A stretch of DNA of 64,000 nucleotides from DATEOR01 sp963841425. GTDB taxonomy: Bacteria > Actinomycetota > Thermoleophilia > Gaiellales > Gaiellaceae. Below the pieces are notes generated by a model. It was given only the letters and a program-made list of their open reading frames with translations. It did not search any database and had not been told where the DNA came from. Shown here piece after piece: positions 7,954 through 17,077 of this stretch. A program made the translations under genes and the position numbers. How positions within the stretch are numbered: the first letter of the stretch is position 1; every line of letters begins with the position of its first letter. Where the stretch lies: positions 434,001-498,000 of the forward strand of contig CAWJCL010000002.1 of assembly GCA_963841425.1 (NCBI GenBank), in the 5' to 3' direction.

Positions 7954-8991
7954 TCAAGCCAGCTCCGCCGCGTGCTGCCAGCGGAGGCGCGCATCCAGCG
8001 CCCCGTCGTCGAGCAGGGCCTTCAGGCGCGCCAGGCGCGTGTAGGAGTCGAACGAATCCATCGTGAGGCCGGCGGTGCGGAAGGCGTCGAACAGCTCGAG
8101 CACGCCGTCGCGCGCCGTCCAGACCGGCTTCGCCTCGGGAAGGATGCGCCTGAGCTTCGCAAAGTCGACCCGGTAGCTCCGCGGATCGGGCCCCGCTCCC
8201 TCGGCGTACTCGATCTCGCAGGACGGGAACGTGTCGCGGACGATGTCCGCAAGCTCGCTGACCCGGTAGTTCTCGTTGTTCGCGCCCACGTTGAACGCCT
8301 GATCGGCCACGAGCGCGTGCGGAGCGGCGAGCGCCGCCGCCGCGGCCTTGACGATGTCGCGCACGTGCACGAGCGGACGCCACGGAGTTCCGTCGCTCAT
8401 GATCAGCACCCGGCCCGTCGTGAACGCCCAGGCGGAGAGATTGTTCAAGACGACGTCGAAGCGGAAGCGCGGCGAGGCGCCGTAGGCGGTCGCGTTGCGC
8501 ATGAACACCGGCGCAAAGTCGTCGTCGGCGAGCTCGTGGAGGGCCTCCTCGGCCCGCACCTTCGACTCCGCGTAGGCGGTCAGCGGCCGCAGCGGCGCGT
8601 CCTCTTCGATGAGGTCGTCCGTTCCTGAGGCGCCGTACATGCTGCAGGACGAGGCGAATACGAAGCGGCTCACCCCGGCTTCCTTCGCGGCCCTTGCGAG
8701 AGCGACGGTGCCACCGAGGTTGATCTCCCGGGTGAGCTCCGCGTCGAGCTCCCCCAGCGGGTCGTTGGACAGCGCCGCGAAATGCACGATTCCTTCGAAA
8801 CCCTCGAGGGTCTCCGGCGTCACGTCGCGCAGGTCAGTGCGGAGGGCCGGGATCTCAACCGTGTCGGGCACGAGGTCGCAGCCCTCGTAGAAGAACGTGT
8901 CGAGGCCCGTGACGTCGTGGCCGGCCTCGACCAGCATCGGGCCCGCCACCGAGCCGATATAGCCGTGGTGCCCGGTGACGAGGATCTTCAT
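7954..8991 (-). CDS. NAD-dependent epimerase/dehydratase (extended SDR)
   Basis: The 345-aa extended short-chain dehydrogenase/reductase has the NAD motif TGHHGYIG at residues 6-13, a VHFAALSNDP segment, the Ser of FASSCSMYG and the catalytic pair YAESK. WRPLVHVRDIVKA is typical of nucleotide-sugar epimerases and dehydratases. It is the first gene of the operon and lies 133 bases downstream of a strong promoter match. The first 26 coding bases recur at 9478 in a decayed copy. It could supply the dehydratase or epimerase step missing elsewhere in the pathway. Confidence 0.9.
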   Translation of the reverse strand: MKILVTGHHGYIGSVAGPMLVEAGHDVTGLDTFFYEGCDLVPDTVEIPALRTDLRDVTPETLEGFEGIVHFAALSNDPLGELDAELTREINLGGTVALARAAKEAGVSRFVFASSCSMYGASGTDDLIEEDAPLRPLTAYAESKVRAEEALHELADDDFAPVFMRNATAYGASPRFRFDVVLNNLSAWAFTTGRVLIMSDGTPWRPLVHVRDIVKAAAAALAAPHALVADQAFNVGANNENYRVSELADIVRDTFPSCEIEYAEGAGPDPRSYRVDFAKLRRILPEAKPVWTARDGVLELFDAFRTAGLTMDSFDSYTRLARLKALLDDGALDARLRWQHAAELA

Positions 8992-9124
8992 GAGATCAGT
9001 GCCCTTCCGCGCGTCTCTGGTCGCAGCAGGAACACCTGGTCATGGTCGTTTCGCCGTGCGTATGGTTCGCGCTCGGTCAAGAGATGCGCCCCTCCCCTTC
9101 GGCCGCAGAGTAACCCTTCGCATC

Positions 9125-9153
9125 ACTATCGAGATAGACACGAATGGTGTCAA
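9125..9153 (-). promoter_or_regulatory. Sigma-70-type promoter for the nucleotide-sugar operon
   Basis: On the minus strand TTGACA (9153-9148), exactly 17 bases, then GATAGT (9130-9125). It faces the SDR gene starting at 8991. Nearly the same sequence recurs at 9914-9886, and the same hexamers and spacing occur at 27181-27153. Confidence 0.7.
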
Positions 9154-9290
9154 GCGGAGCGCTGCGGCGAACCCCGGAACCTGACCAAAAGGACAGTTGC
9201 GACCGAAGCCGGGCTCCACCACATGATCAGGATGAGCCCTTCAAACACGACCAGGTGCAGCGGGAGGCCACAGGGGATTCCTCCGGTCGG

Positions 9291-9479
9291 CTAACGGCCT
9301 CGCCGGTGCTGCAACGCGATCTCCGCGCCACGCAGGAATGCCTCGGCACCTCGCTCGACCGAACATCGGCGAATCGTCTCGGCGGAGCGGCGCAGCGAAA
9401 GCTGACGCTGTTCCTGAGACCATGACGCCAAGTCGCGCATTGCCGCTCCAAACTGGTGTCCGGTGACGAGAACTTTCAT
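9291..9479 (-). pseudogene. Chimeric remnant: epimerase start fused to GT4 C-terminus
   Basis: The 62-codon frame starts MKVLVTGH, matching the first residues of the SDR at 8991 (MKILVTGH) with an almost identical nucleotide start. It then jumps to AAMRDLASWS and CSVERGAEAFLRGAEIAL. That is the C-terminal tail of a GT4 enzyme like the one at 24801-26041 (AMRDLASWS, CSFERGADGFLRGAPIAI). A large deletion between two genes of a lost operon explains it best. It has no likely function. Confidence 0.7.
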
Positions 9480-10025
9480 CGGCGAAGCGCGGCTTCGCTC
9501 ATTCTCTTTGGGCCGCAGATAGACATGGTCGATCCTTCGGATTCGCGGAGCCGGCGCCTCGCTTGGCGAAAGACCGCCCCTCTCCCGGTCGGTCCGCGGC
9601 GCGATCGCTCGCCTTCATCATGCGGACAGCCTCACAGCGATTCAAGTGAATCTTGAGGAACCTGATCGAATGGCTGGTCCAGAGCCGGTTTTCGGGTCGC
9701 ATCACGTACGAATTCGGGTTGAGGGAACCGCGCAATTCGCACACGTTCATCGAGGTGACTTTTCGACGAGGACAGGAGTCCGTGCCTGCCACCTAATACC
9801 ATGTCCTCGACGCCTAGGCGTCATCTGCAGCGACATCATCGTGACGTCCTCCCCTCGCCGGTTGCCCTGGGCGATCCCTCGCTTCACTATCTGGATAGAT
9901 GCCGATGGTGTCAAGCACGAGCGGTACCGACGGGAGCGGAACACGCCGAGACCCGTCGACACCCCGGCGGGCTCGAACAGACCAAGATCGGGTTGAGATG
10001 ATCGAGACGGAAGCCGTCACCGCGC
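9480..10025. other. Non-coding remnant DNA in decayed island A
   Basis: No recognisable gene lies here. The only supported element is the promoter copy at 9914-9886. Short frames in this stretch have no family features. Confidence 0.5.
9886..9914 (-). promoter_or_regulatory. Second copy of the TTGACA-N17-GATAGT promoter
   Basis: Minus strand: TTGACA (9914-9909), 17 bases, GATAGT (9891-9886). Flanks match the 9125-9153 copy (GCTTGACACCAT before, GATAGTGA with GCGA after). It now reads into the chimeric remnant at 9479, so it probably served a lost duplicate operon. Confidence 0.6.
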
Positions 10026-10890
10026 CTAGAGCCGTCCTGAGCCGGTGACGTGTTCCAGCGCGTCGCGGTAGCGGCGCGCTGTCGCGGCCATGCTGTACGC
10101 CTCTCGTAATGGGTTTGACTAGCGCCCTCGCTCTCTCGGCCACCTGCTCGTAGTTCTGCTTGGTCACCGTGAGGGCTTCGAAGGCGGATTGCGCGTCGCC
10201 GGCCTGGAACGTGGCCGCAGCAACCGGCAGGCCAACACTGCCGGCTGTGCCTTCGGGTCTGCTGGGTGGAACAGAATGTCGGCTATGAGCATCTCGGGCG
10301 AGCGCCTGGTCGGTCGGGCCCGGGGCTGGCCCTGGGTGCCGGCTCGCAGCGTCTCCGTCGCCGCGGCTTCGGACTCGGGACAGAATCACGAAATCCGCGT
10401 CGACACCTGCACCGCCGGCAAGGTCCGCAACCTCCAGCCAGAGGCCGGGGTTTTTCTGGAAGGCAGCCCGCGCCACGGTGATCATGCGACGGCGTCCGAC
10501 TGTACTCCTGCTTTCGGGGCCGGTTACGTCGACGCCGTTCGGCACGACAATCACCGGGCCGTCCTCGCCGAAGTGGGGACCGGTACTCCGAGCGCAGTTC
10601 CTCGCTGACCGCCACTAGAAGCGCGGTCCTGCGCTGCACGACCCGCCCGGCGATGCGTAGTTGCGTGTCCGCGAAGTGGTCGACGGCGCCGCGTACCACG
10701 GTCACCATGGGCACCGCGCGGGTTACCGCGAGCCGGAAGTAACTCTGGGCAGCGCGCTTTGGGCAAGGACGACGGTCGGCCGGTAGTGATTGATCGCCCG
10801 CCGCAGGGCACGCACGCGCTGCCAGCGGCTACGCCCGGCGTCGTCAGGGTCCAGGTACTCCGCTCTCGTCAGTTCGGAGGGACTGGCCTT
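10026..10890 (-). pseudogene. GT4-family glycosyltransferase pseudogene
   Basis: Pieces of one glycosyltransferase are spread over several minus-strand frames: RWQRVRALRRAINHYRPTVV (about 10840-10770), MVTVVRGAVDHFADTQL, VIVVPNGVDV, then RRRMITVARAAFQKNPGLW, and finally MAATARRYRDALEHV before TAG at 10028. At least three frameshifts separate them, and the N-terminal donor-independent part is missing. The upstream end abuts the GH26 pseudogene stop. It was probably a polysaccharide-chain GT of the same operon and is now non-functional. Confidence 0.75.
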
Positions 10891-11880
10891 AACCGCGACG
10901 CGTCCAAAAATGACGGTCACGCGCGAGCGCCTTGAAGCCGCGAAGCGACGACCGCGAACTGTCAAGGCGCCAATTGCAACAGCCCTCATTCGGCGTGGTG
11001 TTGATGTCCATGTAGACCAGTGCGTACATATGGGGGAATCCGGCCTTGATTGCATCACGAGCTCGTCTGAACCAGCGTCCCTTACGACCGGCGGCGCTTT
11101 CCTCCGAACCGGTTTCCGCAACCATGTACGGCTTCTCTCCGCCGAAGACGTGCTCGACATTCTTCTTGCCGTGGAAGATTTCCCTGAACTGGCACCAGCC
11201 GGGATGCGACAAGCCGGGATGCGTGGTGCACCACGCATTGGGACTGTTCCAGTTGTAGCCGTCCGCGGCGACCCAGTCCACGTAACGGTTGCCTGGGTAG
11301 CTGCTCTCGAAGGGCTGACTCGTATCTGGGGCCCAGACGAACGAAGCCTTTCGCACGCCTTCGCTGCGAAGCACCTCAACCGTGCGCCGCCACGCGGAGA
11401 TAAACAGTGAGCCTGTGCCAGACCACGGGAACCAGTCGCCGTTGAACTCCCAGTAGATTCGCAGGAAGAGCCGATGGCCCCAGCCAGCGAGACCGGCGCC
11501 AAACGACCGAAAACACCCGTCCGCCTTACCGTTGGCTATCTCCTGGAGGGAGAAGGTCTCCCGGTCCGGCCCAGGAAATCATCGGGATACGATGATGCCT
11601 GCGAATCGAACGAACGTCCGCCGTGGGGAAGGCACAGTCGGCGTAGAACCGATGCTGGATATCGAGCGTTCGTCCGATGAAGTGCTGCCGCTTCTTGATC
11701 AGACGTGAGTCGGCGGCCAATCCGACAAGGACGCCTTTCCGCGGCGGCAGGACCAGTGCTTTTCCCTGCAGGGCCTGAGTAGTAGGAGTTCGGCCAATTT
11801 GGGGAGGCGGCGACCGCGGAGGCGAGCACGAGAAAGGAGGCCCCAGCGACCACGAAGGTAACGAATGCGCGGACGCTCAT
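10889..11880 (-). pseudogene. Secreted GH26-like endo-mannanase pseudogene
   Basis: An ATG at 11880 opens a signal peptide (MSVRAFVTFVVAGASFLVLA). The frame then breaks after about 45 residues and the protein continues in other frames: LRIYWEFNGDWFPWSGTGS with the likely acid/base Glu, FVWAPDTSQPFESSYPGN, VDWVAADGYNW and YMVAETGSEE with the likely nucleophile Glu. At least two frameshifts lie between 11400 and 11760. The C-terminal 161 residues (to 10889) are open. GH26-like enzymes cleave beta-mannans or related glucans; this copy should be inactive as an extracellular enzyme. Confidence 0.75.
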
Positions 11881-12097
11881 GAGCTCACCCTAGGCGGGCC
11901 ATTCCTTTTTTGGCTCGGAGCTAACGTGAAGTTCTTGTAAAAATGTTGAGGAATCCACGCTGTCTCACACGGCGTTGAGGGTCGGTCGCTTTGCGCCGAG
12001 GCGCAGCAGCCGACAATCCCCGCGAGGGGTTCCGATCCCTCACCCGTCCCTCTCTGTCGCTCCTCGATGCGGACGTAGACCGAATCGCCTAGCTAGA

Positions 12098-12131
12098 TGT
12101 GACGACCACACACCTGTGAGACGGGTCTGAT
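12098..12131 (+). repeat. Left terminal inverted repeat of the IS481-family element
   Basis: Starts TGTGACGACCACACACCTGT and pairs with the right end at 13121-13154 (25 of 34 positions identical). Confidence 0.7.
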
Positions 12132-12194
12132 CTATCCGGGCCTCCCGAAAGGCTGAGGGGCGTCGACGCCCTTTGGCCCGAAAGGAGGCCCGGA

Positions 12195-13159
12195 ATGAAA
12201 CAGGTTATGGAGCGGCCGCGACGGAAGCTGCTCTCGTGGGAGTCCCGCTGCGAAATCGTGGCGCTGATCGAAGCAGGGATGAGCCCGCCCCTGGCCGCGG
12301 CCAGGGGCGGCGCCAGCCGCGCGACGGGCTATCGGTTGCTCGCCCGCTACCGCGCAGGCGGCTGGGCAGGGTTGCGCGACCGACCTTCGACGCCGCGCCG
12401 GCAGCCGCGACGCCTCTGCGCCGAGGCCGAGCAACTGATCGTCGCCGCTCGGCGTCGCTCGGCCTACGGGCCCGGTGCGGCTGGCCGGGCTCGTTCCGCA
12501 TCCTCCCTCGACGATCGGCAAGGTCCTGCGCCGACACGGCTGCTCGCGGCTGCCGCGGCCTGCCGGCGCTGCGCGCTGCGCGCGTCGCTACGAGCGCGAG
12601 CGTCCCGGCGAGCTGCTGCACATCGATACGAAACGGCTGGGACGCTTCTGGGAGCCGGGGAAGCGCGTGCTCGGAGAGCAGGCCGGGCGCCCGCACAAGA
12701 ACCGGCGCGTCGGCTGGCAACATCTGCACGTCGCGATCGACGACCACTCGCGGCTCGCCTACGCAGAGCTGCTCCCCGGCCAGGACGCCGACTCCTGTGT
12801 CGCCTTCCTCGAGCGGGCCGTCGCCTGGTATCGGGAGCAGGGGATTGGGGTCGAGCGTCTGCTGACCGACAACGCCAAGGCTTATCACTCGCGGAGCTGG
12901 CTGCTGGCGAGCGGGCGGCTTGGGCTCGAGCGCCGCTACACGCGGATCTATCGCCCGCGCACGAACGGCAAGGCTGAGCGCTTCATCCAGACGCTGCTCC
13001 GCGAGTGGGCCTACGCACGCAGCTACCGCTCCAGCTCGGCCCGGCGCCCGGGCGCTTGGTGGTTATCTGCGCTGGTACAACAGGCGTCGACCCCACAGCT
13101 CGCTCGGAGCCCGGCCACCTATCAGCCGCGTCTCAAACCTCTGTGGTCACGACAGCTAG
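12195..13159 (+). pseudogene. IS481-family transposase, two frameshifts
   Basis: The ATG at 12195 follows GGAGG by 6 bases. Frame 1 gives the helix-turn-helix region (CEIVALIEAGMSPPLAAARG, ATGYRLLARYR). Near 12470 the protein shifts frame to VRLAGLVPHPPSTIGKVLRR and the catalytic core: LLHIDTKRLGRF (Asp), LLTDNAKAY (Asp) and TNGKAERFIQTLL (Glu). A second shift near 13045 leads to LGGYLRWYNRRRPHSSLG and the stop at 13159. All three DDE residues remain, but the protein cannot be made in one piece. Programmed frameshifting is not usual for IS481 and two sites make it unlikely. Confidence 0.8.
13121..13154 (-). repeat. Right terminal inverted repeat of the IS481-family element
   Basis: Reads TGTCGTGACCACAGAGGTTT from 13154 on the minus strand. 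GCTAG follows directly as the putative target duplication. Confidence 0.7.
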
Positions 13160-13202
13160 GGGCGTTGCTTCAAGGAAACCTCACCGAGGTGACGGGAGTC
13201 CG

Positions 13203-14273
13203 CTACGGCCTTCGCCAGCGATCCTGGTTGACCGCATGGATCTCGCGAAGGATCCGCGGCACGTCGTACTCGAGCTTCCAGCCAGGATAGTGCTTCTCGA
13301 AGCGTCCGTTGTCGCCGATCCACCAGATGTGGTCGCCGATGCGGCTCTCGTCCCGGTACGTCCACTCGAGCTCGTTACCCGCAATCTCCTCGCTGAGGGT
13401 GATCGCCTCGATCACGGAGGCATTGCTGAAGCGGCCGCCCCCGATGTTGTAGACCTCGGCCACACGCGGCGCCCTGAAGAACTCGTCGAACGCGCGGATG
13501 AGGTCGGCACTGTGGATCGCATCACGGACTTGCTTCCCTTGGTAACCGAAAACGGTGTAGGGGCGGCCCGTCATGACGCAGCGCATTACATAGGCTAAGA
13601 AGCCGTGCAGCTCGGCGGCGGAGTGGTTGGGACCCGTTAGCGTCCCGCCTCTGAAGCAGGCTGTCCGCAGTCCGAAGTAGCGGCCGTACTCCTGCACCAG
13701 CACGTCTGCCGCCACCTTCGACACGCCGAACAGACTGTGAAGACAGTCATCGATCGGCATGTCCTCGCGAATTCCCTCCCGGTACGTATGGTCGGGGTCG
13801 ATTTCCCAGCGCGTTTTCAGCTCGACCAGAGGGAGAGTGTTCGGTCGGTCGCCGTACACCTTGTTCGTCGACGTGAAGATGAACGTCGCGTCGTCGGCGT
13901 GCAAGCGTGTGGCCTCGAGCAGGTTCAGAGTTCCACCCGCGTTGATGTCGAAATCAACGAACGGCTCCTTCGCCGCCCAATCGTGCGAGGGCTGCGCAGC
14001 CGCGTGGATCACGAGCTCGACTGCGCGCCCGTAGTGCTCGAAGAGGCCCAAGATGGCACCGCGATCACGCACGTCGAGATCGTGGTGGGTATAGCTCTTC
14101 CCCAGGAGCCCCTGAACACGCCCCCGATTCCAAGTCGTGGAGGCTTCCTGCCCGAAGAAGACCTGTCGCATGTCGTTGTCGACACCGACCACCAAGAAGC
14201 CGAGCGAACCGAAATGAATCGCGGCCTCCGAACCGATCAGGCCGCTTGAGCCAGTGATCACCGCCACGCTCAC
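13203..14273 (-). CDS. CDP-paratose 2-epimerase-like NAD-dependent epimerase
   Basis: The 356-aa extended SDR has TGSSGLIGSEAA, VVGVDNDMRQVFFG, VIHAAAQPSHDWAA, FTSTNKVYGDRPN, TACFRGGTLTGPNHSAAELH and YNIGGGRFSNASVIEA. This run is characteristic of CDP-paratose 2-epimerase (CDP-tyvelose epimerase). In the catalytic pair the Tyr/Lys motif appears as HSLFGVSK, with Phe where SDRs usually have Tyr; some members of this subfamily differ here, so it is worth an alignment. GTG start. It ends the intact operon led by the BY-kinase; the IS element lies just downstream. Confidence 0.87.
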   Translation of the reverse strand: MSVAVITGSSGLIGSEAAIHFGSLGFLVVGVDNDMRQVFFGQEASTTWNRGRVQGLLGKSYTHHDLDVRDRGAILGLFEHYGRAVELVIHAAAQPSHDWAAKEPFVDFDINAGGTLNLLEATRLHADDATFIFTSTNKVYGDRPNTLPLVELKTRWEIDPDHTYREGIREDMPIDDCLHSLFGVSKVAADVLVQEYGRYFGLRTACFRGGTLTGPNHSAAELHGFLAYVMRCVMTGRPYTVFGYQGKQVRDAIHSADLIRAFDEFFRAPRVAEVYNIGGGRFSNASVIEAITLSEEIAGNELEWTYRDESRIGDHIWWIGDNGRFEKHYPGWKLEYDVPRILREIHAVNQDRWRRP

Positions 14274-14295
14274 CGCGTGCTCCCTCCCGTCTTGA

Positions 14296-15720
14296 TCACC
14301 GCGGAGATGGGGTACCTGCGGGGATCACCGGCTGACGTGACGTTCGAAGAACCAGCGCGAGTAGGAGCACGAGTGCGAGGCTGAAGCCCTTGTCCTCTAT
14401 GGGATTCCCCAGCACGCAACCCGCGGCGGTGACTACTCCGTACGCCGCAAGTGCCAGCGTCTCGGGCCTCGGGTGGTCGAAACCGAAGGAGAGTCGCATA
14501 AAGGACGCGTAGCTGGCCACAAGGAATACCAACACGCCCAGCCCCACGAATCCGAACTTGGCTGCGAAATCTATTGGGCTGTCGATGACGAACGCCGAAA
14601 CCTTATCGCCGTTCGCAGCCGTCCAGTTGAAATGCGTCCCTGGCCCTGCGCCAAAGATCGGATTCGAATGGAAGATATCCGCCGCCGCACGCGTCTGCGC
14701 CTGGCGGTCGAGATAGCTCGCATCTGAAGTCGTACCGGTATTTTTCAGAGTCGCGATTCGCTCGCCGATCTTCGCCGTCGAGGCATGGGTGACTTCAGCG
14801 ACGGAATAGGCGGCCGCGAGCGTCAGCAGAAGCGCGACAGGTCCGAGCAACGCCAGCCGGACGAAGCGAGCGCTCAGGTAACGACGGGCGCCAGCTACGG
14901 CCGCCAGCGGAGCGAGAGCCAGGATCAGCGTCTCACGTGTCCCGGTTACGATGAGGAGCGCAAAGACGATCACGGCCAGCGCAAGCCAGCCCGCGCGACG
15001 ATGACTTGCGTGTAGCGCTGTGGCAATCGCATACACAAACAGCCCGGCCGGGAACAAAAAGCTCGACAACGCAAATTGCGAGAAGGGCAAATCCGCGATG
15101 TGACGTTGCTCGAGCCAGTTCGTTGCAAACGAGGCCGTCGCGACGGCGCCTGCACACACGAGCAGGCGTATAAGCGCTTTGCGGGAGAACGCCGACTGCG
15201 CGTCAAGGGCGAAAATCGGCGCCAGCGCAAAGAGCACATACGGCGCCCCGTCGCGGAGCCAGTCCGTGAACGCAACGCCGTGCTCACGCGAGACGAAGAG
15301 TGAAATCGTAATCAGCGCGGATATCGCCAGCGAGGCGCGCAACAGAGGCATGGCGAGCCTGCGGTTGAACCAATCGCTGCTCCGCGAAATCCCGAAAAGG
15401 GCACCTCCGAAGCTCACGAACACGCCGCCCAGATAGGCGAGCTTGAGGAGCCCGACGCTGTCCGAGCTTTGCAGCGTCAGGAGCCCCCCGAAAACGAGGA
15501 AGAGGACGCGCGCGCGCGCGTCGACGAGGAGCAGCAAGACACCCAAAGAGACCACCGGCAATAACGCTGCCAGAGGCTTGGAAACAACGGCAACGCCGAT
15601 CGCGAAAGCGACGAAAGCGCTGAGGAGCACGGCCAAGACGTCGCCGCGGAGGCCTGGTTGAAAGATCTGTGGCGGCCACAGGGCGATGGCGCCTTGGTGC
15701 CGCGAGATCCTGACGCTCAC
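14296..15720 (-). CDS. O-antigen ligase/polymerase-family membrane protein (Wzy-like)
   Basis: The 474-aa protein is mostly hydrophobic with about a dozen membrane helices. A large extracytoplasmic loop holds DRQAQTRAAADIFHSNPIFG, followed by GAGPGTHFNW, the family hallmark before the last helices. Wzy-type proteins polymerise lipid-linked repeat units on the outer face of the membrane. The GTG start overlaps the flippase stop (GTGA at 15720-15717), so translation is coupled. The CDP-sugar epimerase follows after 22 bases. Confidence 0.87.
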   Translation of the reverse strand: MSVRISRHQGAIALWPPQIFQPGLRGDVLAVLLSAFVAFAIGVAVVSKPLAALLPVVSLGVLLLLVDARARVLFLVFGGLLTLQSSDSVGLLKLAYLGGVFVSFGGALFGISRSSDWFNRRLAMPLLRASLAISALITISLFVSREHGVAFTDWLRDGAPYVLFALAPIFALDAQSAFSRKALIRLLVCAGAVATASFATNWLEQRHIADLPFSQFALSSFLFPAGLFVYAIATALHASHRRAGWLALAVIVFALLIVTGTRETLILALAPLAAVAGARRYLSARFVRLALLGPVALLLTLAAAYSVAEVTHASTAKIGERIATLKNTGTTSDASYLDRQAQTRAAADIFHSNPIFGAGPGTHFNWTAANGDKVSAFVIDSPIDFAAKFGFVGLGVLVFLVASYASFMRLSFGFDHPRPETLALAAYGVVTAAGCVLGNPIEDKGFSLALVLLLALVLRTSRQPVIPAGTPSPR

Positions 15721-17069
15721 GCGACTCGCTCCGGGCGCGCAGCAGCCGAGGGGTCCCCTGAAGCGTCCTCACGGAGGCGCCGCCTCCCAGCCGGCCGTAG
15801 GACAGCCGTGCGATCACGGGGGGCGCGGGCAGCGACCATCAGCGCGCCGACGAACATCACCATCCGCGCGACGTAACCGCCGGCCGCGCCGACCGGACCC
15901 ACGAGAATCTGCCCTCCGACGACCAGAACGGTTCCGAGGCATGATAGGCCGCCGATCGCGAGCGACAAAGCACGATGCTCTAGCCGAGCCGTGTACAGAT
16001 GCGTGAGCAGTGGATTCGCCGCGAAGATGAGGGGGACGGCAACGAGCATGACCTGGACGACCGGGATGGCGGGCGTGTAGTCAGAACCGAACACGAGTGG
16101 CACCAGGCGCGGAGCGAGCGCGATGCCGATCGCTCCGATCAGCGTTCCGGCCGCGGCGAGCACGGCCACGATCCGCCAGGCGGCCCGGGAGCCCGCCGCC
16201 TCTTTCGCGAGGAACGGATAGAGGGCGAAGCTCAAAACCGCCGGGACGATCACGACCGGCCCGAGGGCTCGGTCCCCGATCGCGTAATAGCCGGCCGCAA
16301 CCGCCGAGAGCGCCGCGAGAATAAGGGTGTCGAGCTTGGGGATAATGTTGAGCGAGGCACGGTTCATGGCGAACGGCACGGACCGCCGGGTCACGTACCG
16401 CATGATCCGGATTGAGGGAGGGGCGAGGAGAAGTCCACCGCTGCGGAGAATCAGGACCGCGTCGACTCCGATCCGAGCAATGCCGGCGAGCAGGAACGCC
16501 AACCCGATCGCCGCGACGCCGTTCCCGAGAACTACGAATATGCTCACGAGGAGCAGGAGCAGACACTTTTCGATGAGTGTCGCGCTCACGACGAGGACGA
16601 CCTTTCGTCGAGCCCGGAATACTGACTCAAGACCGCTACTGGCAGCGAGCAATGCGCCATACGTCACGAGTGCGATCAGCAAGACGGCAGAGCTCGCCGC
16701 GAGCCGGAGTGCAACGGCCGCAGCCGCGGTGGCGACGATCACGGCTACACCGAGGGCGACATTGACGATGAATGAGCCAACGACGAGCCGGCCCGCCCGC
16801 CGCCGCACGCTGACAGCCGTGCCGCCTGGTCGCGACCAGAGTCGCGCCAGCTCGCGCAACAGCCACTCCACCATCCCGAACTCGATGAAGATCGACATTG
16901 CGAGGCTCAATCCGAGAAAGCCCGAAAAGACCCCCCAGTCCTTCGGCCCGAGATGCCGCGCAAGCACGATTGCGAGAGCCGAGGTCGCAAAGACTGCGGC
17001 GAGCTGGGAGAAGAGGAGCGCGGCACTGTCCGACGCCCAAGACCGAAACCATGGAGGTAGCCAGCGCAT
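15717..17069 (-). CDS. Wzx-type polysaccharide flippase
   Basis: The 450-aa protein has 12 or more predicted helices with the oligosaccharide-flippase pattern (LARHLGPKDWGVFSGFLGL near the N-terminus; conserved central LDTLILAALSAVAAGYYAIG). It should move undecaprenyl-linked repeat units across the membrane. I chose ATG at 17069, 8 bases after the BY-kinase stop; the longer frame to 17129 adds 20 Arg-rich residues overlapping that gene. The 3' end overlaps the polymerase start by 4 bases. Confidence 0.87.
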   Translation of the reverse strand: MRWLPPWFRSWASDSAALLFSQLAAVFATSALAIVLARHLGPKDWGVFSGFLGLSLAMSIFIEFGMVEWLLRELARLWSRPGGTAVSVRRRAGRLVVGSFIVNVALGVAVIVATAAAAVALRLAASSAVLLIALVTYGALLAASSGLESVFRARRKVVLVVSATLIEKCLLLLLVSIFVVLGNGVAAIGLAFLLAGIARIGVDAVLILRSGGLLLAPPSIRIMRYVTRRSVPFAMNRASLNIIPKLDTLILAALSAVAAGYYAIGDRALGPVVIVPAVLSFALYPFLAKEAAGSRAAWRIVAVLAAAGTLIGAIGIALAPRLVPLVFGSDYTPAIPVVQVMLVAVPLIFAANPLLTHLYTARLEHRALSLAIGGLSCLGTVLVVGGQILVGPVGAAGGYVARMVMFVGALMVAARAPRDRTAVLRPAGRRRLREDASGDPSAAARPERVA

Positions 17070-17077
17070 CGGAAGCC

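Larger units (their letters stand above)
12097..13154. mobile_element. IS481-family insertion sequence
   Basis: The element is about 1.06 kb. Imperfect terminal inverted repeats start TGTGACGACCACA at 12098 and, read backwards from 13154, TGTCGTGACCACA; 25 of the first 34 positions match. GCTAG flanks both sides (12092-12096 and 13155-13159), a likely 5-bp target duplication with one extra base at the left. It encodes one DDE transposase broken by two frameshifts. It lies between the CDP-paratose epimerase and the GH26 pseudogene. Confidence 0.8.

Noticed and set aside
12195..13159. Programmed frameshifting in the transposase
   Set aside because: Two shifts are needed and no slippery heptamer was evident; IS481 transposases are normally single-frame.
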